A stretch of 64,000 nucleotides of DNA from Cylicocyclus nassatus (GCA_958299035.1 CATQJL010000223.1:75099600-75163599), one strand, 5' to 3'. Positions 1 to 12,325 are shown, numbered from the stretch's first letter. The notes: generated by a model not told the origin, from the letters alone. Numbers and translations: made by a program.

Positions 1-22
1 TTGGAATCTTTTTTCGAAAAAT

Positions 23-170
23 AGATCCGGGTGGGGGAACGAACTCAGCCAGTTTGAGCCCGCCTTCGCTGGCAACTGGTCCTTTTGCAATATTGTTGGA
101 TGTCGTTGCAGTACCAGCAGTCCGCGGAGGCGGTTCAAGTGGCGGAGTTCGTTCCCCTACTCAGTAGATC
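23..170. repeat. Small foldback (inverted repeat) at the left edge
   Basis: The arm at about 24-50 (GATCC..GGGGGAACGAACTC) is answered in reverse complement at about 142-170 (GAGTTCGTTCCCC..GATC). The stretch between is GC-richer than its surroundings. It looks like a short non-autonomous foldback or MITE. No target-site duplication was identified. Confidence 0.6.
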
Positions 171-3100
171 CCAATGCCTTCGAACCTTTTTTTTTCAAAA
201 CCGTCGAAGAAAAAATAATAAAAAATCTTCATATTCTCGAGTATCACTCAAAATTTTTTGAAAAGTTTTTTGGAAGTGAAAATCACGCGCAGGAACAAAT
301 TTGTATTTCTTCAGACTAGCATATGTAGACAGTAGTTGACAAATAATGTGATTTACCGTGAAATTATTTGAAATTTTACAAGTGAAAAAATCTTTATTTC
401 TCTACTGACGATTTTATGGTTTCCGTCTTAGCTTTGTATGAATGTTGCAATCTACAGCGCAATCACCTTTTTGAACATTTTTTGTTTTTAAAACTATCCA
501 TAATCCGAAACATTGCAATATTTCCCACGCATCATATCCTCACTAGGATAGATCTCTATAAGAAACCTCATCTTTATACAACAGCAAATCTCAGTCGTAT
601 CAAAAGGTAACAGATGAGGTAGCAGGCGCGCAATGCGCGTTTTTGTCAGGAGCTGGAGACAATTAAGTGCATGTAAATCTGTGTTGATTAGCTCATTAAT
701 CAACGTATGTCGTTTGGTGATGGGCGAGAACGCAGGGCCCCGTCCATAATGTATGCGAAACGAAGCACAGTAATTAGCTCTCTGACACTGCACTCTATAC
801 ACGATCGTTTGTCAGTACGACAAGCGTCTTGAGAAGAGGGAGAAAGGGAGTTCGAGTTTGAGGAGGAGAGGCACGACAAAGGAAGTGATGGAAGCGTTGG
901 AGACATTTGCAAGCATTTGTAGCATTGTGAATAGAGATTGAATGGTTTAGGTGGTTTTGTATTGTTTTGATGGGTATTGATTGATGTGATTGTAAGAAGG
1001 CGCTGATTTGAGTTATAGTATGGAGAAATGTACTGCAGTTTCACGGTATTTTCTAGAGCGAAGAAAAAGAGTAGATGCCAGAAATAAGAAGAATAAGAGA
1101 ATGAAATAATTGTAGTTGTATGCACTTCAACCGAATTGAACTTTCATTCTAGGATAATTGAGTTCACAAAAAGTCAACTTCACTGTGACTAAAGCTTGGC
1201 TAACGGTTCTGAAATAACTGGAGTTCCTTCATATTTGGCTGTGGATAGCCAAACTCTTAAGTCAAACTGAGGTTGATCAAAGGAATTAATTGTCAGTTAT
1301 TAAATCAACATTTACAAAAAACGAAAAGGCTCTACAATGTTTCATGTTCCTCCTTCTAGACTGTTCATGGAGCTTATAACGCATTTTTTTTTGCTTTACC
1401 TCCTATCTCGTCATTTTTTTCGTTAATTTTATTAGCCCAAAGGCTGTTATTCACAAGATTTGCGGAAACATAATTCTTGGTCTTCGGTAAATAGGATAGC
1501 ACAGGTTCCAGCATTTCTGCAAAAGGTGTTTACCTAACATAGGACTTGAGATCAAAATTTAGAGCTTCAATATGTTAAAGACTCGCTGTGCTGGCAGGAA
1601 TATGAACTAAGGAATCGCTTTCACATTTTGTTTCAGATTGTCCAAAAAGGCGTGCTCATCTCAAAAATGTGCAAATTTTCTGAAGAAGGGAGATATCCTG
1701 AGATAAACGGCTCTTTGGCATGATGTTGCCTATTTCATTGTGATATTAACCAGCCGTCAATGATCAGTTACATACTTATGACGAGCAGAAGGAAATTATG
1801 CAAATCCGTTGATCTGTTGCCTTGGCGCCAGCGACAGAAACAGTCTCTTGCCCTAATCTTGATTAGCTCAAGTGCTTGTGTTGAGAAGCCTATCATTATG
1901 CGGATGTTATGCCTCTGCTTATAGTTCTTGCAAGAAGAAGTACCGGTTTTGGTGGATCGCCTTCAGCAAGAAGTCAAATAAAGAATAAGCTTACCAGGGT
2001 TAGCGTAAGGATGATGTCGAGAGCTGCTGGGTGGAAGTCGAAGTTCACGTTGTGGACAATCTTCGTCCGAGCTGGCTAGAGGGGTTTGTGATGTGGAGGA
2101 GGATGAAACCTAGAAAAAAGGAGATTCGAATTCGGGGGTCCTTTGACAAAAAGTGGCAAAATCCAAACAAAAAAGGGAATTTGAAACATTTTTTCGCCTT
2201 GCAAAAGAGTAAGAAATTCTTTGTTGCCTCAAGTGAACTGTGAGAAGACTTAAGGGCAAAGAAAAGTGAAAAAGTTTAGGATTGCTGGAGTTATCATATG
2301 TGAGGCTTTATCTGCAGATAGAATTCTATGCAAGCACAAAATTTTTTTTTGGCAAAGACGGCTTTGTAACATAGATTTGATTGTAAGAAAAAAATCCAAA
2401 GTGCCATGATAAAAACAAGTAAAAATGTAAGGATGCACACAGATGAAGAGTTTCGTCAAAATCATGGCGAAATTTTGGAATTCAATTGCTTCATTTTCCG
2501 GAAAAATCTTAAAAAATGAAAAATTCTAGCCAGTTACCTTATCACCGATAAGCGAATCAATGGCAAATGATTGCATTGTGAGTGCTGCTGTGTATAACCG
2601 GACGGATGTGTCTCTGGTACGGATTGACAGAGTGAAGAGGGTTGAAGGCCGTGAAAGAAGGCGCACCCACTTAGTTGTCGGTGACGAGCCGCTGCGCGGC
2701 GATACGGTAGCGCGTCACGCCTCTTCTCGCTTAGACCAATCAGCACCGGACTCATTGCAGATAATTGACGCGCAAGAGTGTGACACGCGCGGAGGGAGCA
2801 GGCGACGAGAGTAGCGGGGAACAAGCGGTTTTTTTTCTCCAAGGGTTAACGACTTTGCGTTTTCTTAAAGTTATGATCAGAGACAATTTTCGAATGATTT
2901 CCTGTTTATGGAATTAGCTCTGTGCGGAATGTGCTGTGACCTGATGTTTATTGAAACTGTGCTGAAATTTTCTTTCTCAAGAAGTAAGGGAATTATTAAA
3001 TTCACAAATTAGAGCTACACTGCACAAAGGCTAGCACTTTTCTAAATTGAAATAGTATAAAAATCAATATGTATATATCAGGAAGTTCGTCAAGAAGAAT

Positions 3101-6100
3101 TATTTTCTCCAGAACCATTTCACCTTATCACAGAAGAATATATGAATTTCATATCTTGCTGTGTGAAGCTGAGATTATTAGCCATTTCATCGAAAAAGGT
3201 GACGATGAGAAGCTGAAATCCCGGTTGTTTGATAGATGATTTAGGAAAACAAATAGCTTGTTCCGTAGAAAAACTCATTTAATTGTCATCGTATCCAATC
3301 ACCGATACACTTATTTCTGAAAATTTACCTTTAAGCATGGTAGAGTAGAAATTTCCAAACAGGGGGAGGAGAAAAGATTGAATCGTTGCTGTCTGGCTAA
3401 AGTTTTTAAATATGCGAAATCATCGTCAAATTTTCGCTGAGACTTTTCTGTACGATCATCATTCCCATCAGGAAAGAAAAAAGAAATGATTATGCGGTGC
3501 TTTTTTGCAATGACTTTGCAAGAAACATCAACTTAAAAATTCAAAATCTTATTGCTTTTCATTGAATTTATTTTTTTTTAGTCAGAGGATGCACTTTATG
3601 GTCGATAACGGTGTTCACGCTCTCCGGAAAATGTCCAGACTGCTAAGGATGAACTCAGCGAAAGTCAAGCTGTTTCAAATTTGCGTGACCATAGCATTCC
3701 CGTAAGACTCGGATCAAAAAATACGACAAAATGCTTAAAAAAATAAGACCTGGAAATCAAATGAAGGCTATTCCGTTTTCCCTGTTACCACTTCCATTTC
3801 TGACATAAAACCGAAGTATCAGCATGGCCGATGTCAGAAACATGAGCAATTATCTCCCAAAGTGTGTGGTGTACGTCCTTGCTCGCAGCGCTTCATTATC
3901 ACACGGATTCGTCGCCGTTTACGACCGATGCATGTCTTTATTCGCAACAACCGCAGGTGCGGCACTTCCGTCGCAATTTACGATCACCAACTACAAACAT
4001 TTGCCTCTCACCGTCCCCGACCCTTATCTGCTGTCTGTGTGTGGCCGAGAAGATGAGACGCCGCTTATCGATATCCACGAGTTATGTGCGCGTGTTTGGG
4101 TGTTGCGTTGTGAGCATCCGGTGGAAAGGGGGAGGAGAGTGGCTGAAAAAATTGGAAGAAAATGTGGTTCAGTGGAAAACTTGAAAATTTGTATGAACAC
4201 ATATGGAGAAAAAGCTTTTTCCCAATTTGTGTTATATGAAGAACTCTCCTCCCATCAAAAATTCAAAAAACTTGTAATGATGTGAGAAAGACTATGACCT
4301 AAGGAGTTCTGGAATCGCTCTAAGCTCTCTCAAAACCTTCGTTAAGGGCCTCATCTTTTTTATTATTGCTGTGTAGCAATCCAATATTTTTTACACTCGC
4401 AGCCAACTACGAGAATCTTTGCGGAAGAAGACATAGAAGGTATTTTTGATTGCAAAAATTATATTGTCTGTTCGGTCTTAAACATTATGTGAATCAAAAC
4501 CAAAAAGACTTTGTACTCCTAAGTCAACGATCCGATGCTATTTTGAAAATCACTTTTTTTGCTTTTAATAATGTCTGCGATATCCAAAAATAATTTAATT
4601 AAAAGCTGCGATGATGGTGCTTTCTTAATTTCCTGTCAACGTGGTTGTATCTCTGTGTATGAAGAAGCTGAAATTAAAAAGCTGTGTAAACGAGATGGTT
4701 GTCTAAAATAGCACAAATGGCAGAAGTGAAGTTGGAAATAATGCAAGAATCTTCACAACTGGCCTTCTTTAGTCTCACTCAAACTTACAAAACTGCACTT
4801 CTATGGACTGGCACAAATGCTCAACTGATTCTTATTTTTGTCTGCTCCAGTTTGAAAAAGTTGTTATTTCAGGACTCAGAAGTTTAACTTCTTTTGTTTC
4901 CAAAAACAAAAAGAAAAAAATGAAATCTAAGCAAAAATAGCAATTAATTTCTCGGGTCTAATTTAGTAAAGATTCTTGTGCAGTAAAGTCTTGCAAAAGG
5001 AGACATTGTCAGGAAAAATTAGGACCAATGAAGAATGCACTTTGTCAGCCAGAACGACTATAAAATTGCCCGGAAGACAAATCTTTTCTACTTGAAAATT
5101 AAACTTTCTTCTCTTTGACCTTGACTTTGATATAAAATGGATATACCTCGAGATCCTAGATGAAACATGTTTTTGGATTTTCATTTTTCTTCTTCGTTTT
5201 TCCAGCCTCGAAACCTCTCGGCACTCTCAAATGAGCACGATGATCTATTTCCACACTCCCAGTTTAGCGAGTAAACGAGCACCAGTTCAGTGACTAATCA
5301 CCCAAAACTTCATTGTCTTCACTTTAGCACTCGTAAACCCAGATACGTAATGAAATAAGCATGTTCGCGTTTTTGCGCGAGGAAATCATTTCATGAATGC
5401 CCTTGAAGCTGATTGGGAATGTCAGCCGCCTCTAGGGACCAATAATTCTTGAGATCGTGAGGGGAGAAAGGGGTGACATACATAAGAAATTCGAGTTGTT
5501 CAGAAGGGAAAGAATTTGTGTTTCGAATTTATTGTTTCGTTCCATATGAATGAAAAAAAATGGAGTTGGTAGGATTTGGAAATGGCAATAGAATTTTTTG
5601 AATCAGATAACGTAAAGTCGAAGACTCCTTTAAAATTTAGGTATTTCTTCCCATTTTTCGACCCATTATCAAGAAGATTTCTTTTTTCATACAAGGAAAT
5701 AGTTTTGACTTTCTCTTTCTCTTAAATAATGCACCGCATCATTCGAGCATCTTCTAATTTACATGTCATCCATACATATTGCCAATGCTTGAAGATGCGC
5801 CTGATGCTTTGCGTTCGTCTCGATGGCTCGTTTGTCAGGATTTAGCGCAAATTATGCATTTAGCCTGACCGCAGTAGACATATAGCCTCAAATCAGCGCC
5901 AGCAAATCTCGTTTCCAATCAAAATACGCCTATTTATTCTAATAGCGCTATGTAGACTACTGTAATGCTTCTTTATTTCCGTGGAAAAAAATGAGCTTGG
6001 AAAGTTTGTAGGGAGGGAAATTTTACTTATGCCATACTTCTAATTTACTTATACTCTACGATATTTTAGAAATTCGAGAACTCCTCCGGCTCTAAGGAAT

Positions 6101-6235
6101 TCGCTTGTTTTAAAACAGACAAGAGCAGAAACCTTGCATTTTCTAGGAGTGTTTGAAGAAAAAATCCTTAGACACATGACAAGTATACAAATGTAATAAA
6201 AAGTTATTATTCTTTTATTGCTGAAACCACTAATT
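171..6235. other. Non-coding stretch, no recognisable gene
   Basis: Six kilobases of AT-rich sequence with stops in all frames. Two short GC-richer islands stand out (about 2560-2815 and 3825-4150), each open in more than one frame, but neither gives a recognisable protein or a splice-consistent exon chain. The longest frame, 3824-4285 (+), has no domain or signal peptide I can name. I see no RNA gene or confident promoter here. Confidence 0.5.
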
Positions 6236-6805
6236 CTGTGGCCGTGTTCATCATTGCTACCTTGAGGTAAAATGAGCCCTGAGGTAGGAATTATCACTCA
6301 AAACCCGTATTCATCAATGTATCTTGAGCAGTGGCGTACCCAGGATTTCGGCTCGGGGGGGGGGGGGGCGGCAAAAAAACTTTTTAAATGAAGGCGCGTG
6401 GGGTTAGCCACGCATTCCGAAAAGAATTTAAGGGGCCCGAAAAATTTTTTTATAAGGCTATTTTGCATTTTTAAAAGATTTCAAAAATTATTTTAATGGT
6501 TTACAAAAATAAACAAGTCGCTTGCACATTTTTATAACTCATGTAAGCAACTTTCAAAAATTTCGCGACCCGTTCTCGGGGGGGGGGGGCCCTCGCCTCT
6601 CCCTCCTCCCGCCTCTCCCCCCCCCCCCCCGCCTCCCCTCCCCCTTCGGTACGCCACTGATCTTGAGGTAAATGATCAAGGTCAAATCAACTTTAAAAAT
6701 GATTATATGTGGAATGGATGATACCTTGAGGTGAATTCTACCTCAAGGTATCCTTATCAGCGATAAATCCGTATTCATCAAACTCGATACCTTCACCTCA
6801 AGGTA
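6236..6805. repeat. Cluster of ACCTTGAGGTA-type inverted-repeat elements
   Basis: Several copies of a motif built on TACCTTGAGGTAAA and its reverse complement lie together, each beside a phrase like CCGTATTCATCA: about 6237-6297, 6306-6330 with 6660-6690, 6718-6752 and 6772-6810. The same family recurs near 8572-8620, 11165-11190, 11705-11765 and as the long ends of the element at 34624-35809. It looks like a TIR DNA transposon family with many degraded copies. This copy is interrupted by the hAT-type MITE at 6329-6659. Confidence 0.65.
6329..6659. mobile_element. hAT-type MITE with 8-bp target-site duplication
   Basis: The element starts CAGTGGCGTACC and ends with the exact reverse complement GGTACGCCACTG. 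It is flanked on both sides by ATCTTGAG (6321-6328 and 6660-6667), an 8-bp duplication. An 8-bp duplication with CAGNG termini is characteristic of the hAT superfamily. It is about 330 bp with long G and C runs near the ends and no transposase, so it is non-autonomous. Excising it rebuilds the interrupted ACCTTGAGGTA repeat, showing the order of insertion. Confidence 0.85.
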
Positions 6806-6847
6806 CATTCACAATAGAAACTTTTACACTAGCAAAAGGCAAGGTCA

Positions 6848-7861
6848 GGGCCGGTAGTAATCTACCCTACCTGGTGGCATCATAGATGCCGGCAAGTTGG
6901 CACACATCGCGGAAAGATGCCAATTCCGCCGGCAGCTCGCGGAGTGATTGTAGGTTGATAATCTTACGTAACCTTAGCACGCAATCATTTCGCACATTGA
7001 ATTTTGACGACGCAGACAGCCGCAAAATTGCTACCTCGCCCACGGTCGAACCTATGTGCGTTAACTTGAACTGCCATCACGTTAACCATTCGACCATTCG
7101 ATCAGCAATTGTCCTTTGCACCAGCAATAGGAGGAACGCGCTGGTAAATGGCTGTCTGTAAGAGGGATCGATACGTTGCGTGAGAGACTTTGACCTGAAA
7201 GAACAGCTGATTGATATGAGCGAGAGAGGGGCGAAATCAGTGCAAACGAGATTTATAAGGGATTGCCAAAAAAGATGATGTTCTTTATGATTCTAAGGCA
7301 TTACTGGATTTTTTCTCTATGAGAAAATCGTCGTTTTAAAAAGAAAAACTCATATAATGAGAAAAATGATAGTTTTTTTGATGAAAAGTAGAATTTTTGA
7401 TTTTTTCGCCTGACGTGAATTGTGTGATATCGCCGCAATTCGCAAACTCGCAGACGCCGTCGGCAAAGGTGCCACCACCTCGACGTGGTAGGGGCACGTC
7501 GAGATGCCGGCAGCTCCCTCACTCAAAAGAGCACGCTATTTCCCGTGCTCTCTGACCTGCCGGCAGATGCCATCTCGCGGATTCCGCCAACTTGCCGGCA
7601 GGTTGCCGGCAACTGACCTCGCGAAGTTGCCGGCAGCTCCTCCTGGAATTCCAGATATTTTACTAAAGGAGGAGTTCTGGAGCCGCAGATTTTTATGAAC
7701 TTTTCTACAGAGTCGAGGCGGCAACTTTATCGAGAAAATTTTTTGAAAAAAGGCCTGGGACGGCCCAAATTTCGGTTCTTAGTTTCTGGCCACCTCGCGG
7801 AAAGGTGCCAGCAACCTGCCGACGAGACCTGCCGCCAGGTCGGGGCGATTACTACCGGCCC
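6848..7861. mobile_element. Foldback element rich in TGCCGGCA palindromes
   Basis: Terminal inverted repeats begin GGCCGGTAGTAAT (about 6849) and end with the complement ATTACTACCGGCC (about 7860). The similarity continues inward for about 100 bp (CGCGGAAAGATGCC versus GGTGCC..CCGCGAGG). The interior carries many copies of TGCCGGCA and related palindromes, densest at 7500-7650. The overlapping open frames on both strands there follow from the GC-rich repeats and are not credible genes. No transposase is seen. Confidence 0.75.
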
Positions 7862-8945
7862 AGGAGTGATATCTTTTTAAATCTACAAGGTTTTAGAGGA
7901 TGTATTCTCACACGAACAGTGAAGTGACAAAACTGAACCCATTGCAGCAATTTTGTTCAATTTCATTGAGATTAACTCGAGTTATAGAAATGTAAAGAAA
8001 TTAGTACTACACTTCTCTTTCATCCTGTTAATATGTTGTGAGTGTTTCAAAACTCCTGTGAAAAATGTTTTAAACCAGAGAAAGTTAAACACACCCTTTA
8101 TTTGCTCCAACAGCATTTCGAGCATAGCATACTGAAATTACAAGCTGAAAATTGCATAACCCAAAAACAATCGCTTTGCAAGCTCTAATCCAAAAAAGCC
8201 AGTGTTGACGTTTGTAAAACGCAATTCTTCAGCCTTGTTTAGTTAGTCGACTCAAATTTCACTGAAAGGCATCAGGTAGGCATCGCAGCAGAGAATTTTG
8301 TAAATCGCACTTATTGTTAGAAGCAGATATTTTCGCGGATAGAGTCTTAAGACCTAGAATTGTTGAACATGTGGACCCTATCCTGTCCAATTCACCAACT
8401 GTAGCCTTTCACACTTTGAAGACATAATTATCCTTGCTTGAATATTATACGGATATTAACAAAGCAATTCACCGCAAGTGCGCCATGCTCTTCTCTGAAA
8501 AAAAGTTAGTGTTTATCATGCTGGCACAGGTAATTTTAACCTTGAGAGACAAATTTTGATGAATACGAAATTATACCTTGAGGTAAATTCTACCTTGAGG
8601 TAGCTTCTCAAGGTAACTTATATTGCAGTAGGGTTCATTTTAATCTCACCATTGCAGCAGAAGCAGCTAAAAACTACGTGCCAAAAACTCACACATCCTT
8701 CAAATTTCAGACTCTGAGAGCGCACAAGCGGCGAATTTCCAGTAATTGAAGACTTTGGGGCAGCCGTAATGCCACCTACCCGCACTCTTTGATGTAATAA
8801 TATTTACACTAAGCGAGCAGAGATCCTTGATTTGTCAAAGACCGTTAGTTTGCTGTAAAAGGCTCTCGGCTAGCTAGCTCACAGAAAGTGTGGCAACCGC
8901 TCGCAGTAGTAGTTAAGGGCCACGGCTCGTCCGCTCCCACTGTCT
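7862..8945. other. Intergenic stretch; one ACCTTGAGGTA repeat relic
   Basis: No gene is recognisable. The only structured piece is at about 8565-8625, where TACCTTGAGGTA occurs with inverted partners, a fragment of the family seen at 6.2 and 34.6 kb. The rest is AT-rich sequence with short frames only. Confidence 0.5.
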
Positions 8946-9607
8946 ATAAGGCCCGTATGCACGTCCCCGCGGGGAGAAGATGGGATCTGAGAGGGGAAGC
9001 GCCATATCTCACTGCTCTGGATATCTTTCTTCTTTCTTCTCTATCGTGCTTATAAGGGTTCTCATACCCTTATACCTGTGCATAATAGATGTCAGGTTAC
9101 TGCTATACAAGATTAAATATTTACTATTTCTTCCGATCCCTGGGGATCCCCAGGGGATCATCTCACATTTTCAAAGTTATTTATCTTCCTGAAAAATCAA
9201 TGAAGACGCTGCAAAATTGTACTGAAGATATACTACGATACTGCTGAGCACGTTTTCGACAGAAGAATTGGAATCTGAAGATTTTCTTAGCAGTGCTGTA
9301 GGGTATCCTCAGTACAATTTTAGAGCATTTTCATCAAGTTTTCAGGAAGATAAATAACTTTGAAAATGTGACGTGATCCCCTGGGGATCCCCAGGGGATC
9401 AGACGAAATAGTGGATATCTAATCTCGTATGGCAGTAACCTGGCATCCGTCATGCGCAAGTATCAGTGCATGAGAACCTTCAAAAGCAAGACAGAGAAGC
9501 AAGACAGAGAAAGAAGAAGAAAGATACATAGACTAGCGAGAGATGACGCTTCCCCTCTCAGATCTTCTCCCCTCCCCGCGGGGATGTACGTGCATACGGG
9601 CCTAAGA
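8946..9607. mobile_element. Outer long palindrome of a nested pair
   Basis: The left arm from about 8946 (AAGGCCCGTATGCACG, then CCCCGCGGGG and TCTGAGAGGGGAAGCG) matches the reverse complement of the right arm ending about 9607 (CGCTTCCCCTCTCAGA, CCCCGCGGGG, CGTGCATACGGGCCT). Homology continues inward through TATCT and the CAGGTTACTGC/GCAGTAACCTG pair. A second unrelated inverted repeat (9135-9400) sits in the centre. This looks like a TIR element carrying a later insertion. No coding sequence is present. Confidence 0.75.
9135..9400. mobile_element. Inner MITE with palindromic ends
   Basis: Both ends carry the self-complementary block CCTGGGGATCCCCAGG, followed inward by an inverted repeat of about 60 bp (CACATTTTCAAAGTTATTTA on the left, its complement TAAATAACTTTGAAAATGTG on the right). 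It is about 266 bp and has no coding capacity. It lies at the centre of the larger palindrome 8946-9607. Confidence 0.75.
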
Positions 9608-9671
9608 CGGCACTTTGGCAAAAAAGCAAAAATAGGCACCGAACTACGCATACCACCGCTAAGGGACATTG

Positions 9672-9700
9672 CAGTCCCTTAGCGGTGGAAGACTCTATGT
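9672..9700 (+). repeat. Fragment of the GACTATATGTCGCCGAA MITE family
   Basis: GAAGACTCTATGTCGCCGAA resembles the terminus shared by short elements at 12326, 47153 and 61487. Only one end is seen here, so this is a relic. Confidence 0.45.
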
Positions 9701-9932
9701 CGCCGAATTTGGAAGCGCCCGCGACAGACATTGGCTCAATCGCATGTTCGCTCAGTCGCGGTCTGTGCTGCATGCGCGCTGCATGCGCGCGCCGGAGAGA
9801 TCGCAGAAAATGAGAAGAGAACGGACAAATCGTGACAGATCACTGCAGCAAACGCAGACCTGACGTTGGGTAATGGCAGTGCGGGTGGGCATCATGTCAA
9901 TTCCGACCTGATCCGGAGTGCAGACTGTAGTA

Positions 9933-10868
9933 TTAGGTTTTTACATAAGTCTTGTTACACTTAAATTCTAGTGGCGATAAATTATGCACCTCATATTCTT
10001 TACAGGACCTCGGGATACCTTTCGATAGAGCAAAGCAAGCTTTATAGGAATGTGTGCAAATGTTCGCACCAGCTCCGATCCACCGTAAGTTTGCATCCAA
10101 ATTCTGAGTTGTAAGAAGGCTCAAAAATTGCGAAAAATTCATATCCTTGTTCAGAAAAATCCTACGAACCTCCAACTTGCTCATAAAAATTGTCCACTAT
10201 ATCAAACACTATTATGTAGCGTTGCTGTATTTTTTCCTCATCTGACAATCGAAAAAACGAAAATTTTCTTGTTTTTACAAAAACGGGCTACGTTGTTTCT
10301 ATTCGCGTAGCTGTATACTACAAGCCCTTGGAAGTATGACCGTAAATTTTCAGCTCTCGAAAAGCCCCATTTTTCGAAAAAATACCAAATTTAGCTTCTC
10401 TCACTCGGGTGTTCAATATTAAAGTAGGTTTTAAAAACTAAGATTTTTCGAGAGAGCTGAAAATTTACGGTCATACTTCTAAGGGCTTATAGTGTACAGT
10501 TACATGAAAAGAAACAGCATAGCTTCGTTTCTGTAAAAAACAAAAAATTCTCCTTTTCTCGATCTCTAGATGAGGAAAAAATACAGCAACGGTACATAAT
10601 AGTGTTTAATTAGTGGGCAATTTTCATGAACAAGTTGGAGATTTGTAGGATTTTTCTGAACTAGGATATGAATTTTTCGCAATCTTTGTGCCTTCACTGC
10701 GACTCAGACTTTGGATGCGAAGTTACAGTGGGTCGAAGTTGGCGTGAACTTTTGCATGCTATCATGTAAAGCTTCCTTTGCTCTATCGAATGGTATCCTG
10801 GAGCCCTGTAAAGAATATGACGTGCATAACTTATCGCTAGATGAGTGTAACAAGACTTAACAACCTAA
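9933..10868. mobile_element. Mariner-type inverted-repeat element, about 0.94 kb
   Basis: It starts TTAGGTTTTTACATAAG and ends CTTAACAACCTAA with TA on both sides, as in mariner/Tc1 elements. The inverted homology extends almost to the centre (about 10410): CTTTACAGG/CCTGTAAAG, TTCGATAGAGCAAAG/CTTTGCTCTATCGAA, then GAGAGCTGAAAATTTACGG near the axis. There is no transposase. The TTCGATAGAGCAAAG block is shared with the elements at 29.2 and 31.5 kb, so the three belong to one lineage of foldback derivatives. Confidence 0.8.
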
Positions 10869-12210
10869 TATTTACGATCTGCGATTTGAGAAATTTCCAC
10901 AAGGACCGCTCTGGGATAAATTACAAAACGAGATTGATATGTTTAAGAGTGTCAGGCTGTGATTACCTGGTAATTCTCTTTGCCTTTCTCATCCGCTCCT
11001 CTAGCGGCGCAACATACGCAAAGCCAGTATTGCGTGCGAAAAGGTCCTAAAATGTATATACCCACAAAATGAAAGTAGATAAGAGAGACAATCTTTACAC
11101 ACCGCTGAGAGTTATGGCATGCCGTAAATGAGCGCCACCGCACATCGTGTAAGATGAGGTAGAATTAATCTTGAGGTTCTTTGATGAATACGAACAGCCT
11201 TAGGCCCCGGACAGACTTTACGCGATTTGATCGTCGCGACTGAATCACGACGATCAAATCGCGTAAAGTCTGCCCGGGGCCTTAAAGGCAGTGGCTCGGC
11301 AAAACTCAACAACTCAAAATTTTTACGCGGTAGACTCCTTATTGCCCAAGTACGAAAACAGTGCAATTCTAGTTGCACAGCATGCCTTCCTTGCCGGGAA
11401 AATTGCTCTCAAACTTACACGCGCAGGCCATTCTTACACGCATCTGGACGAGTTGGCAATTTCCTTCCCAGCATTGGAGGCTGCCCGCCGCAATGCTATA
11501 ACCATTGGGTCCTGCAACGATTCGGCGTCATCAGCCTTGCAGCACTCGTCCAATTCCAAAAAGAAGGGCGTTGAAAAACGCTCGTTTTCAGCATTTTCAA
11601 GCTCTCAAAAGTCGATTCTCGGAATCAGCGTATTGAATAACCCCAGGTAAGCGAAAATTTGACTATATTGAGATTTGCCGAGCCACTGCCTTTGAAATAG
11701 AGTGTATCTTGAGGTATAATCTACCTCAAGGTTCATTTTACCTCAGGTAACAATGATGGATACGGCCTCTGATGTTGATCTCAGAAGCTATTCTTTACAA
11801 CTAAGAAATTTTTTGAAACAAAACCCCTACTAATTTATTTATTTATTTATTTATCAAATACATCGTAAAAGATGCACCACCTCAAAATTGAAATACAAAC
11901 AGACGATTGAATATGGAACGGGTGAGAGAAAAAGGCAAGAGTGACCTCAAATTTGCTCTCACTTTCGAGTCGTATCCAACTGACAAATCTAGTAGAGCTC
12001 TTATATGATTTCGGGAAAATGGTAAAGCTCATGGGCTGCCGATAAAGGCCAACGTTGTTGAAAATGTGACTTTTGGGACTGGATGTGTTCGATGATGATG
12101 TAGGTAACTAATGTAGAGGCGATGGCGTTGAGAATTAGGATTTAAAAAAGTATGAGTAGATTTCTTATACATTATCAGGAGTTTCGAACATATGCACAGC
12201 GACCAGCAAA
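10869..12210. other. Intergenic stretch with repeat relics and an ATTT microsatellite
   Basis: Apart from the hairpin at 11200-11284 this holds fragments of the ACCTTGAGGTA family near 11160-11190 and 11703-11765, and a short (ATTT)n run at 11833-11853. Two overlapping frames at 11227-11650 (+) are open for about 115-119 codons but match no family I recognise and lie within repeat-flanked sequence. Confidence 0.45.
11200..11284. mobile_element. Compact palindromic MITE (GATTTGATCGTCGCG family)
   Basis: An almost perfect 85-bp hairpin runs from AGGCCCCGGACAGACTTTA through CGCGATTTGATCGTCGCGA to a 3' arm ending GCCCGGGGCCT. Two longer relatives with the same ends lie at 13119-13320 and 47643-47880. 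Too short to code for anything, it behaves as a minimal TIR-only element. Confidence 0.75.
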
Positions 12211-12264
12211 AGTAGTATATATTAATTATATATTATATATAATATATAATTAATATATACTACT
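12211..12264. repeat. Perfect 54-bp AT palindrome
   Basis: 27 bases from AGTAGTATATATTAATTA are followed immediately by their exact reverse complement ending TAATTAATATATACTACT, with no spacer. A second imperfect AT-rich run follows (12273-12306). This may be the core of an AT-rich element; replication slippage is also possible. Confidence 0.85.
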
Positions 12265-12325
12265 CATTACCGATTATATATTATATATTATTATTAATAT
12301 ATATACTATCAAAGTTTGTAAGTGG

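Noticed and set aside
3824..4285. 153-codon frame beginning MADVRNMSNYLPKC
   Set aside because: No signal peptide, domain or homologous frame; other frames are open over the same GC-richer stretch; no splice-consistent partners.
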